Origin: Dolomitihabitans soli
GTDB lineage: Bacteria > Actinomycetota > Actinomycetes > Streptosporangiales > Streptosporangiaceae
Reading direction: 5' to 3'
DNA length: 62,748 nucleotides
Assembly: GCF_022213955.1 (NCBI RefSeq)
Contig: NZ_JAKNTW010000051.1
Location: forward strand, 1 to 62,748
This document shows, piece after piece, positions 44,062-52,196 of the stretch; positions within the stretch are counted from its first letter, which is position 1; each line of letters begins with the position of its first letter. The notes beneath the pieces are model-generated. The model was given only the letters and a program-made list of their open reading frames with translations. It did no database searches and had not been told where the DNA came from. The translations under genes were made by a program, and so were the position numbers.

Positions 44062-45252
44062 ATGCGCACCAAACGGATCATGATGCTCACGGGCGTGGTG
44101 GCCGCCCTGCTCACCACGCTCGTGCCGGTTGCCCCGGCCGTCGCCGACGCGCCACCGCCGTCCACCCGGGCGATCTGCCCTGGGGACGCCGAAAAGGCGG
44201 CCTGCCTGCTGCGGGTGGCCACCGACAGCACCGGCCGCACTCTGCGCCCCGCCGAGGCCGCGAAGGTCACCTCGGGGCCGTTGACCGCCAAGGATCTGCA
44301 GGAGGCCTACCGGCTGCCCGTCGACCTCCTCGGCGGCGGCCAGACCATCGCCGTCGTCGTGCCGTACGACATCAGCTCGGCTGAGCAGGACCTGGCCGTC
44401 TTCCGGGAGACCAACGGCCTGCCCGCCTGCGACGAGGTCTTCACCTGCTTCAGGAAGGTCAACCAGCGCGGTGGAGAAACGCCGCCGCCCTCCAGCCCCA
44501 GCTACGCGGCGCACGCCGCGGCCGGTCTGGACATGGCCTCGGCGGCCTGCCCCAACTGCAGGCTGGTGCTGGTGCAGGCGGATGACACCTCCTTCGCCAA
44601 CCTGGCCCTGGCCGTGGACCAGGCCGCCGCCCAGGGAGCGGACGCCATCGTCCCCATGTGGGGGGTCGCGGAGTTCGAGGACCAGGCCGCGCAGGCCGCT
44701 CACTTCAACCATCCGGGCGTCGCGATCACCGCGGCGGCGGGGGCCGGCTTCAACACCGACGGCCGCCAGCTGCTCCCTGCGGCCTACTCCTCGGTGATCG
44801 CGGTGGGCGGCACCGAGCTGTGGCGGGACCCGGCCGCCGAACGCGGCTGGAGTGAGACCGTCTGGCGGGACACCGGCTCGGGCTGTTCCCTCTACGAGGC
44901 GCGCCCGTCCTGGCAGCCGCGTGGCGACTGCGGGAGCCGGCGGACCGTGGCCGACGTGTCGTCCGTGGCCTCCTCCCAAACCCCGACCCAGATCTACAGC
45001 AGCGCTCTCGGCGGCTGGGCCGCGGCCTCGGGCACCCCGCTGGCGGCGGCGTTCATCGCCGGCGTGTACGGCCTGGCGGGCACCGACTCGGCCACGCCCG
45101 CGGGCAAGCGCCTGTACGGCGGCTCGCGGTACCTGTTCGACGTCACAGCCGGTGCCAACGGCAGCTGCGCCGGCAGCAACGTGTGCGCGGCGAACCGCGG
45201 CTACGACGGGCCCAGCGGCATGGGCACCCCCAACGGCACCGGCGCCTTCTAG
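44062..45252 (+). CDS. Secreted sedolisin-fold (S53-like) protein, catalytically degenerate
   Basis: 396 residues with a signal peptide (to about 29). The S53 plan is recognisable: LTAKDLQEAYRLP (about 74-86), GLDMASAACPNCRLVLVQA (155-173), HFNHPGVAITAAAG, AVGGTELWRD, RGWSETVW and the calcium-site-like ADVSSVA. Yet the catalytic positions have changed: the Glu four residues before D157 is A153, the Asp of SSGD is replaced in AAAGAG (about 228), and the Ser of GTSxAAP is P326 in GTPLAAA. D157 alone remains. It should be a pseudoprotease, perhaps a binding or inhibitory protein. Nine bases separate it from the next gene. Confidence 0.8.
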   Translation: MRTKRIMMLTGVVAALLTTLVPVAPAVADAPPPSTRAICPGDAEKAACLLRVATDSTGRTLRPAEAAKVTSGPLTAKDLQEAYRLPVDLLGGGQTIAVVVPYDISSAEQDLAVFRETNGLPACDEVFTCFRKVNQRGGETPPPSSPSYAAHAAAGLDMASAACPNCRLVLVQADDTSFANLALAVDQAAAQGADAIVPMWGVAEFEDQAAQAAHFNHPGVAITAAAGAGFNTDGRQLLPAAYSSVIAVGGTELWRDPAAERGWSETVWRDTGSGCSLYEARPSWQPRGDCGSRRTVADVSSVASSQTPTQIYSSALGGWAAASGTPLAAAFIAGVYGLAGTDSATPAGKRLYGGSRYLFDVTAGANGSCAGSNVCAANRGYDGPSGMGTPNGTGAF

Positions 45253-45261
45253 GAGATCCCC

Positions 45262-46476
45262 ATGCGAAGAACACGTCATCATCTACGCCGCGCGACGCTC
45301 GCGGCCGGGCTCACCGCCCTACTGAGCACGTTCGTCTCCACGGGCGCCCCCACCCCCGCCAGCGCGGGACTCGGCTGCACCCCGGCCTGGAGCATCATGC
45401 CCGCCGCGGCCGTCGACGCCGACATCGTCGACGTCAGCGTCATCGCACCCAACGACGTCAGGTTCACCGAGAACCTCTCCTTCGCCGGCATCCGTACGCT
45501 GCGCTGGGACGGCCGGTCGCTGATCGAGAACGGCCCGCAGATCGCGGTCCCCCCGCGGACCTCCACCGCGTTCGAGGCCGGTAACGCCTCGTTCGACTCG
45601 GCGGGAAGCGGCTGGGCGCACGTGCGGATGAACGGCTCCGCCAGGCCTGACGGAGCGCGCATGCTCGCCCGATGGGCAGGGGGCCGGTGGACGCTCACCC
45701 CGGGCGCGCCGGGCACCGATCCCACCTCGGGCGGGCCCAGGGCGGAGGACATCGCCTCTCTGGCACCGGATCTGGCGTGGGCGGTCGGCACCATCCACGG
45801 CACCGGATATCAGGCCTTCATCGAGCGCTGGGACGGCACGGAATGGACGATGGTCGACCATCCCGCCGCAGACCGCCCCACCACCAGTCTGAGCGCCCTG
45901 AAGGCGGTGTCGGCCACCGACGTCTGGGCGGTCGGCTTCTCCCGAAGCGACGGCGCCTACCACCCCCTGGTGCTGCACAACGACGGTACCGCCTGGACGG
46001 AGAGCCCGCTGCCGGACATCGGGCCGAGCGGGTACCTCAAATCGATCAGCGCGACCGGGCCCGACGACGTCTGGATCGGCGGGTTCACCGGTGACGAGTT
46101 CGAATCCGCGCCGCTCCTGCTGCACTGGGACGGGAAGAGCTGGAGCTCGATGCCCACTCCCGAGCCAGGACCCCACGGGACGGAGATCACCCGCCTGTAC
46201 GCCGCGGCCCCCGGCGACCTCTGGGCCGTCGCCGTCGACACCCAGCAGAACAACGGGTTCCGGCTGACCCACTGGGACGGCACCACCTGGCAGGACGTCA
46301 AGCCCCAGGGAGCACAACCGTCGGAGTACGGATTCAACTTCTCCGACGTGGGCGGCAGCGGCCCCGACGACGTGTGGGTGGTGGGCACCTCCACCTTCAC
46401 CGAACCCTCGGGCATCGACTACCCCTTCTTGCGGTCGCGACGGCTGATCGCCCACCTGAGCTGCGGGGGTAAGTGA
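45262..46476 (+). CDS. Secreted repeat protein, probable beta-propeller
   Basis: 404 residues with a signal peptide (RRTRHHLRRATLAAGLTALL, AxA near 35). Repeats of the kind (H/R)WDG(T/K)xW followed some 15-25 residues later by DVW(A/I)(V/G)G occur at least four times (WDGTEWTMV, DVWAVGFS, WDGKSWSSM, DLWAVAVD, WDGTTWQDV, DVWVVGTS). This fits a propeller of the WD/Kelch-like kind often used for binding. No catalytic residues are apparent. One base separates its stop from the next ATG region, so the protease gene is tightly coupled. Confidence 0.7.
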   Translation: MRRTRHHLRRATLAAGLTALLSTFVSTGAPTPASAGLGCTPAWSIMPAAAVDADIVDVSVIAPNDVRFTENLSFAGIRTLRWDGRSLIENGPQIAVPPRTSTAFEAGNASFDSAGSGWAHVRMNGSARPDGARMLARWAGGRWTLTPGAPGTDPTSGGPRAEDIASLAPDLAWAVGTIHGTGYQAFIERWDGTEWTMVDHPAADRPTTSLSALKAVSATDVWAVGFSRSDGAYHPLVLHNDGTAWTESPLPDIGPSGYLKSISATGPDDVWIGGFTGDEFESAPLLLHWDGKSWSSMPTPEPGPHGTEITRLYAAAPGDLWAVAVDTQQNNGFRLTHWDGTTWQDVKPQGAQPSEYGFNFSDVGGSGPDDVWVVGTSTFTEPSGIDYPFLRSRRLIAHLSCGGK

Positions 46477-46477
46477 G

Positions 46478-48994
46478 ATGAGACTGGCACACATCGCGGC
46501 CGCGTGCGTCCTGACGCTGGTCACGGGGACGTTCGCCGCCACACCTGGTGCGGCACAGGCCGACCCGGCGCCTACCGCCGCACCCGCGCCGAAGCCGAAG
46601 ATCGCCCAGGATCTGCTGGCGACCTTCGACAAGGCCGACACTGCGGACTTCTGGGTACGTCTGTCCGACAAGGCGGACATCTCCTCCGCGAAGAAGATCC
46701 AAAGCAGGACACCCCGTGGCCAGGAGGTCGTGGAACGGCTCCAGGCCACCGCCACCGACTCGCAGAAGCCGTTACGCGAGCTCCTGAAGGCCGAAGGGCT
46801 GAAGTCGACCGCGTTCTGGGCCACCAACGCGGTGTACGTCAAGGACGCCTCCGAGGCCGTCGCCCGGAAGATCGCCGGTATGAAGGGGGTCGAGGAGGTC
46901 CGCGCGCCGAAGACCTACGCGATCCCCGAACCGGTGCGGACCGAGGCCCTGTCCACCGCCGTCCAGGGCGTCGCGTGGGGGGTGAGCAACATCAACGCCG
47001 ACGACGTGTGGGCCCAGACCGGCCGCCGCGGCGAGGACATCGTGGTCGCCAACGTCGACTCCGGGGTCCAGTTCGACCACCCCGCCCTGGTCAAGTCCTA
47101 CCGGGGCAACAACGGCGACGGCACCTTCACCCACGACCACAACTGGATCGACCCGCTCGGCGACTGCTCCACCGCCGAACCGTGCGACGAACACGGGCAC
47201 GGCACGCACACCATGGGCACCATGGCCGGCGACGACGGCGCGGGCAACCAGATCGGCGTCGCCCCCGGCGTGAAGTGGATCGCCGGCATCGGCTGCCCCG
47301 CGGGCTCCTGCCCAGAGGAAGCCCTGATCAAGTCGTCGCAGTGGATGCTCGCCCCCACCGACCTGTCCGGCCAGAACCCCGACGTGTCCAAGCGGCCGCA
47401 CATCGTCAACAACTCCTGGGGCTCGGACCCCTCCAACGACCCCCTGTTCGAGGACATCCAGCTCGCCTGGGCAGCTTCGGGGATCATGGCCATCTGGGCC
47501 AACGGCAACAACGGCGCCGGGTGCCACACCTCCGGCGCCCCCGGTAGCCGTACCATCAACTACTCCGTCGGCGCCTACGACGCCAACAACAAGATCGCGA
47601 GCTTCTCCAGCCGCGGGAGCGGCCAGGACGGCGAGGTCAAGCCGGACATCTCCGCCCCCGGCGTCCGGGTGGTCTCCTCCCTGCCCGGCAGCACCTACTC
47701 CGCCTGGGACGGCACCTCCATGGCGGCACCGCACGTGGCCGGGGCGGTCGCGCTGCTGTGGTCGGCGCGCCCTGAGTACGCCCGCGACATCGACGGCACC
47801 CGGGTCCTGCTGGACCTGTCGGCGATCGACACCGACGACACCACCTGCGGAGGCACCGCCGCCAACAACAACGTGTACGGCGAGGGCCGCCTGGACGCGC
47901 TGGGCCTGGTCCAGGCCGGTTTGGTCGGCACCGCCACCCTGACGGGAACCGTCACCGACGCGAACACCAAGCAGCCCGTCGGCGGCGCCACCGTCACCGT
48001 CACCGGCCCGTTGACCCGCAGCTTCACCCTCGGCCTCGACGCCGCCTACGCCTTCACCCTCGTCGCCGGCGACTACCAGGTGAAGGTGACGGCCTTCGGC
48101 TACCAGCCCACGACCCAGACCGTCACCCTGACCAAGGAGAGCGCACTCACCCACGACGTGGCCCTGCCGCCCACCGTACGGATCAACCTGACCGGCACGG
48201 TCGCCGACGGCTCCGGCCTGGGCCGCCCGCTGGGCGCGAAGATCACCGCCGACGACGGCGCCGGCCACCGCTGGAGCACCGAGGCAGACCCCGACACCGG
48301 CGCCTACACCCTGCCCCTGCTCCCAGCGACGACCTACTCCCTCACCTACATCTCCACCGAACCCGGCTACGATCCGGCCACCCACCAGGTGATCATGGGC
48401 GACGCCGGCCAGCCCCTCGATGTAAATCTGACCGTCTCGCTCGCCTGCACCGCATCCGGCTACCAGGTCACCCGCGACGGCAGCAACCAGCCCTTCAACG
48501 GCACCGGAAAGCCCAAGGGCTGGACGGTCACCAACATCAACCTGGGGATCCCCAACTACGACTATCAGCCTGGCTGGGAGTTCTCCGACCCCGGCAAGCG
48601 GGGCAACCACACCGGGGGCGAGGGCGGCTTCGCGATCGTCGACTCCCTCAACTCCGGCAAGGGCCATATTCAGAACACCTACCTCACCAGCCCCGCCTAC
48701 AACCTGACCGGCCGCACCAAGGCCACCCTGGAACTGGCCCACGACCTGAAACCGGCCATCAACTCCACCACCTCCGTGGACCTCAGCCTGGACGGCGGCC
48801 GCACCTGGAAGACGGTCTGGACCGCCAAGGGCTATCCCGGAGCCCCCGGGCCGGCCACGCAGGTCATTCCCGTTCCCCAGGCCTCCGGCCAGAGCGAAGT
48901 CAAGTTCCGCCTCCACTACCGGGGCCAGCACTCAGGCTGGTGGGCCGTCGACAACGCCTTCGTCGGCGACCGCACCTGCACCGTGGCCGCCTGA
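46478..48994 (+). CDS. Secreted subtilisin-like serine protease (S8) with regulatory-like C-terminal domains
   Basis: 838 residues. Signal peptide to about 28; propeptide of the I9 kind (about 45-150); catalytic domain with D194 (VDSGVQFDHP), H241 (DEHGHGTHTMG), oxyanion Asn in WANGNNGAGC, and S414 (DGTSMAAPH). After residue 475, two carboxypeptidase-regulatory-like beta domains (LTGTVTDANTKQPVGGATVT; LTGTVADGSGLGRPLG) and a C-terminal sandwich (from about 650) follow. It resembles bacillopeptidase-F-type enzymes. All catalytic residues are present. Codon 99 is TTA (46772-46774). Last gene of the operon; a hairpin follows. Confidence 0.92.
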   Translation: MRLAHIAAACVLTLVTGTFAATPGAAQADPAPTAAPAPKPKIAQDLLATFDKADTADFWVRLSDKADISSAKKIQSRTPRGQEVVERLQATATDSQKPLRELLKAEGLKSTAFWATNAVYVKDASEAVARKIAGMKGVEEVRAPKTYAIPEPVRTEALSTAVQGVAWGVSNINADDVWAQTGRRGEDIVVANVDSGVQFDHPALVKSYRGNNGDGTFTHDHNWIDPLGDCSTAEPCDEHGHGTHTMGTMAGDDGAGNQIGVAPGVKWIAGIGCPAGSCPEEALIKSSQWMLAPTDLSGQNPDVSKRPHIVNNSWGSDPSNDPLFEDIQLAWAASGIMAIWANGNNGAGCHTSGAPGSRTINYSVGAYDANNKIASFSSRGSGQDGEVKPDISAPGVRVVSSLPGSTYSAWDGTSMAAPHVAGAVALLWSARPEYARDIDGTRVLLDLSAIDTDDTTCGGTAANNNVYGEGRLDALGLVQAGLVGTATLTGTVTDANTKQPVGGATVTVTGPLTRSFTLGLDAAYAFTLVAGDYQVKVTAFGYQPTTQTVTLTKESALTHDVALPPTVRINLTGTVADGSGLGRPLGAKITADDGAGHRWSTEADPDTGAYTLPLLPATTYSLTYISTEPGYDPATHQVIMGDAGQPLDVNLTVSLACTASGYQVTRDGSNQPFNGTGKPKGWTVTNINLGIPNYDYQPGWEFSDPGKRGNHTGGEGGFAIVDSLNSGKGHIQNTYLTSPAYNLTGRTKATLELAHDLKPAINSTTSVDLSLDGGRTWKTVWTAKGYPGAPGPATQVIPVPQASGQSEVKFRLHYRGQHSGWWAVDNAFVGDRTCTVAA

Positions 48995-49010
48995 TCCCCA
49001 CCGGCACACA

Positions 49011-49049
49011 CGACCGCCGCGACGGGCCAAGTCCCCGGCGCGGCGGTCG
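49011..49049 (+). terminator. Hairpin after the secreted operon
   Basis: CGACCGCCGCG (49011-49021) pairs with CGCGGCGGTCG (49039-49049), an 11-base perfect stem, and the 17-base loop has inner GGG/CCC pairing. It lies 17 bases after the protease stop and fits a terminator. Confidence 0.6.
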
Positions 49050-49119
49050 GCCTGTCGTCCGTGCCCGCGACAGTCCGTGCCCGCGACCAGGACACCCGAT
49101 GAGGGCCTCTACTACTGGC

Positions 49120-49962
49120 CTAGAGGGTGAACCGGGCGGCGAATCCCAGCACGCCGGCCGCCGGCGTGAGGTCGATGGGCACCGCGCGGCCGGGCAGCGG
49201 GGAGCGTAGCTCGGTCGTCGGGTGGTAGCGGCGCATCAGATCCTCGGTCGGGTGGGGGACCAGCGTCTCGGGCGCGGCGACCAGCACCGTGCGCGCTCCG
49301 GGCCCCGGCACGTCCAGGGCCAGCACGCACGCGCGGGCCGCGTCGCGGGTCTCCAGGTAGGCCCACAGGCCCCGCGCGTGCAGGCCGGGGTCGGCGGCGC
49401 ATCGATCGGCGAAGTCGCGCAGCCGCTCGTCGAACCCGCCGACGTAGGGCAGGCGCAGGGCGACCACGCTCATCCCGTGCCTGCGCGCCATCGTCTCCGC
49501 CGTCAGCTCGTCGACCAGTTTGGACAGCGCGTACGGGTCCTCGGCCTGCGACGGCAGGGCGGCGTCGACCGGGGCGTAGGCGGGATGCAGCTCCCTCGCG
49601 GCGAACGCCAGGCCGTCGGCCGCCTGGGAGGTCGCCACGCACGCCTGCCGGATTCCCGCCCGCCCCGCCTGTTCGAGCACGGTGAACGTGGACTGGGTGT
49701 TGACCGCGAACACCTTCCCGGCCGGCTCCCACTCGGGCGTCGGGATGGCGGCGAGGTGGATGACGGCATCGGCCCCCTTGAGAGCGGCGTCCACCGCGGC
49801 GGGGTCGGTCGCGTCGCCCTCGACCACCAGGTCGGCCGGGAGGTCGCCGGGATCCGCCAGGACGAGCGCGCCGGCCGCGATCCCGCGGTCGGCCAGCAGG
49901 TCCAGGACGGCACGCCCGATCCGCCCGGCCGCCCCGGTCACCAGCACCCGTCGCACGCTCAC
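49120..49962 (-). CDS. NAD(P)-dependent sugar epimerase/dehydratase-family protein
   Basis: 280 residues from a GTG overlapping the preceding stop (GTGA). The Rossmann site is VLVTGAAGRIGRAV (5-18), the catalytic pair lies in DPYALSKLVDE (YxxxK), and VIHLAAIPTPEW is the usual extended-SDR strand. Closest in appearance to uronate-dehydrogenase- and epimerase-like extended SDRs. In this cluster it could oxidise or epimerise a sugar or uronic acid before the dehydratase at 58866 acts. It is the last gene of a long coupled operon. Confidence 0.83.
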   Translation of the reverse strand: MSVRRVLVTGAAGRIGRAVLDLLADRGIAAGALVLADPGDLPADLVVEGDATDPAAVDAALKGADAVIHLAAIPTPEWEPAGKVFAVNTQSTFTVLEQAGRAGIRQACVATSQAADGLAFAARELHPAYAPVDAALPSQAEDPYALSKLVDELTAETMARRHGMSVVALRLPYVGGFDERLRDFADRCAADPGLHARGLWAYLETRDAARACVLALDVPGPGARTVLVAAPETLVPHPTEDLMRRYHPTTELRSPLPGRAVPIDLTPAAGVLGFAARFTL

Positions 49963-52196
49963 CGGTCTACCCCCGATCCCACGCTCATCCCGACTTCCCC
50001 CGGAGGGTACGCGCGGACCGAGGTCAGGTGGGCCGAAGGCGCGCCGTTCGTCGACTCGACCACGATCCGCAACCCGTCCGCGAGCACCGGCTCGGCGAGC
50101 GGGTGCACGATACGCCGCCGCCGGTTCTCGCGGGCCTCGGCGACAGCGTGCCAGGCGCCGCCCTGCCGTACCTCGACCCGATAGTCCCGGACCAGGGTGG
50201 GCAGCACCTCGAACGGGGTGCGGTGGTGGTGGAGGTTGATCAGGTCCTCGTTCACGTCGTCGTCGGCGATCACCTCGACGCGCCCGATCGTCACCGGCTC
50301 CGCCCACTCCAGCTCCAGCGCGGCGGGGAGCGTGCCGGAGACCCACATGTGCGGCCCGGCGTAGGGGCGCTGGTAGCCGTCGAGCGCCTTACCGGGGGCG
50401 AACGCGGTCGTGTCACCCGTCTCCAGGCAGAACGTACGGCGGAGCAGACCGGCGTCCGTCCACTCGCGCAGCGGCTGGGGCGACTCGTCCTGCGGCCGCA
50501 GCGGCACCCTGGTGAAGCAGAGCACCCCGGGCGCGGGCTCGTCCGCGACGTGCAAGGAGACCAGGGGATTGGCCTTGACGACGACGAAGGCGTTGCGCGG
50601 CGTGTCCGGCCGCCAGTCCAGGGCCAGGTCGACCCATTGTTTCTCGCCCGCGGAAAGCGGGATCACGCTCGTGGCGGCGAGCTCGCGAGGCACGTAGTTC
50701 TGGCCGAGCACGGGATCGTGCAGCTCGACGGCCAGCGAGGTGTCCCCGGCGGCGTCGAGCAGGAGCCGTACGCCGCCGAGCGCCGGATCGGCGGGCAGCA
50801 CGACCCCCGCGTCCGCGTCGAGCGGCCACAGGCCGGCCGGGGTGTCCACCATGAGGCGGGACAGCGTGCTGGTCGCGGAGGCGGCGGCCGTGCGGGCGAG
50901 GTCGGCCGGATCGTCCAGCGGGAGGCCGACGATGGAGGCGTCCTCGCGTAGCAGGGTGCGCTGCAGGTCGGCCGCGGTGAGGTCGCGCGGGCGCGTGCCG
51001 CGCTCGACGCAGAGCGCGGCGGCCGTGCCCGCCGCCTGGCCGATCGTCGCGCAGGTGGCCATCACCCGGGTCGAGCCGAACGCCACGTGCGAGGCGGAGA
51101 TGTTGCGCCCGGCCATGAGCAGATTGGGCACGTTGACGGAATAGAGCGAGCGGTAGGGGATGTGGTAGATCCCGTCGGCGTAGCGCTGCTTGGCCCCGGC
51201 CTCGGTGGCGTACATGCCCTGCGGCGGATGCAGGTCGATCGACCAGCCGCCGAACGCCACCCGGTCCTCGAACGGCGTCTGCCCGAGCACGTCGTGCTGG
51301 GTGAGCACGTGGTCGCCGAGGAAGCGGCGGTACTCCCGCTTGCCGGGCAGCGCGCCCACCCATTCGAGCGTCATCGTGTCGGCGTCGAACTTGCCCGAGT
51401 TCTTGATGTGGTCCCAGATGCCGTAGATCACCGACCACAGCTCGTCCCGGATGCGGTCGTTGTCGTGCACGGTGTCCAGTTCGCCGCCGAACTCGATCCA
51501 CCAGTACGCGCAGCCGTTGTCGCCGGCCTTGATGATGCGCCGCTCGGGGGTCGAGGTCGTGGTGATGTCCTTGGCGAATCCCGGCGGCACGTAGCGGACG
51601 GGCTCGCCCGCGTCCTTGGTGTAGAACAGCAGCGTGCTGCCGAGCGTGATGTCGTCGGGCTCCTCCGGCGCCCACGGCTCGCCGTACTCTGCCCGGCCCT
51701 CGCGGCCGATCCGGTGGTCCGCGCCCGCGAGGTGGCCGACCAGGCCGTCGCCGGTGCAGTCCAGGAAGAGCGGCGACTCGAACGTGATGAGCCGTTCCGA
51801 GCCCATCATCCAGCCCGTGACCGAGGCGATCCCGTTCTCGTCCGCGTCGACGAGGCGGACGTCGGTGTTGAGGAAGAGCGAGATGTTGGGCTCGGCGCGG
51901 ACGGCGTCCAGCACCGTGGTGTCCCAGAAGTAGGGGTTGCCGTGCGGGTTGCGGTACTGGTTCTCGACGAACAGCTCGCCCATGATGCCGCCCTCGCGGG
52001 CGTGGTGGTTCTTGCCGTGACCGGTCGCGCCGCACACCCAGACGCGCACCTCGCTGCTGGAGTTGCCGCCCAGCACGGGCCGGTTGCCGACCAGCGCCAC
52101 CGTACGGCCGAGCCGGGCGGCCGCGACGGCCGCGCACACTCCGGCCAGCCCGCCGCCCACTACCGTTATGTCATGATCTACGGTCTCTTGTCTCAT
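49959..52196 (-). CDS. FAD-dependent oxidoreductase with C-terminal sugar-binding-like domain
   Basis: 745 residues, ATG overlapping the glycosidase stop. FAD-binding ITVVGGGLAGVCAAVAAARLG (10-30), then NSSSEVRVWVCGATG, FLDCTGDGLVGHLAG (second FAD contact) and NLLMAGRNISASHVAFGSTR, all typical of the FAD_oxidored (PF12831) family. The last 150 residues are beta-rich (ALELEWAEPVTIGRVEVIAD), like discoidin-type domains. No signal peptide, so it acts in the cytoplasm. Members near sugar genes oxidise sugars or related alcohols; the substrate here is unknown. Confidence 0.85.
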   Translation of the reverse strand: MRQETVDHDITVVGGGLAGVCAAVAAARLGRTVALVGNRPVLGGNSSSEVRVWVCGATGHGKNHHAREGGIMGELFVENQYRNPHGNPYFWDTTVLDAVRAEPNISLFLNTDVRLVDADENGIASVTGWMMGSERLITFESPLFLDCTGDGLVGHLAGADHRIGREGRAEYGEPWAPEEPDDITLGSTLLFYTKDAGEPVRYVPPGFAKDITTTSTPERRIIKAGDNGCAYWWIEFGGELDTVHDNDRIRDELWSVIYGIWDHIKNSGKFDADTMTLEWVGALPGKREYRRFLGDHVLTQHDVLGQTPFEDRVAFGGWSIDLHPPQGMYATEAGAKQRYADGIYHIPYRSLYSVNVPNLLMAGRNISASHVAFGSTRVMATCATIGQAAGTAAALCVERGTRPRDLTAADLQRTLLREDASIVGLPLDDPADLARTAAASATSTLSRLMVDTPAGLWPLDADAGVVLPADPALGGVRLLLDAAGDTSLAVELHDPVLGQNYVPRELAATSVIPLSAGEKQWVDLALDWRPDTPRNAFVVVKANPLVSLHVADEPAPGVLCFTRVPLRPQDESPQPLREWTDAGLLRRTFCLETGDTTAFAPGKALDGYQRPYAGPHMWVSGTLPAALELEWAEPVTIGRVEVIADDDVNEDLINLHHHRTPFEVLPTLVRDYRVEVRQGGAWHAVAEARENRRRRIVHPLAEPVLADGLRIVVESTNGAPSAHLTSVRAYPPGEVGMSVGSGVDR

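Noticed and set aside
46772-48931. 719-codon minus-strand frame opposite the subtilisin
   Set aside because: It is a mirror of high third-position G+C in the protease gene; its product is Gly/Val repeats with no start signal.
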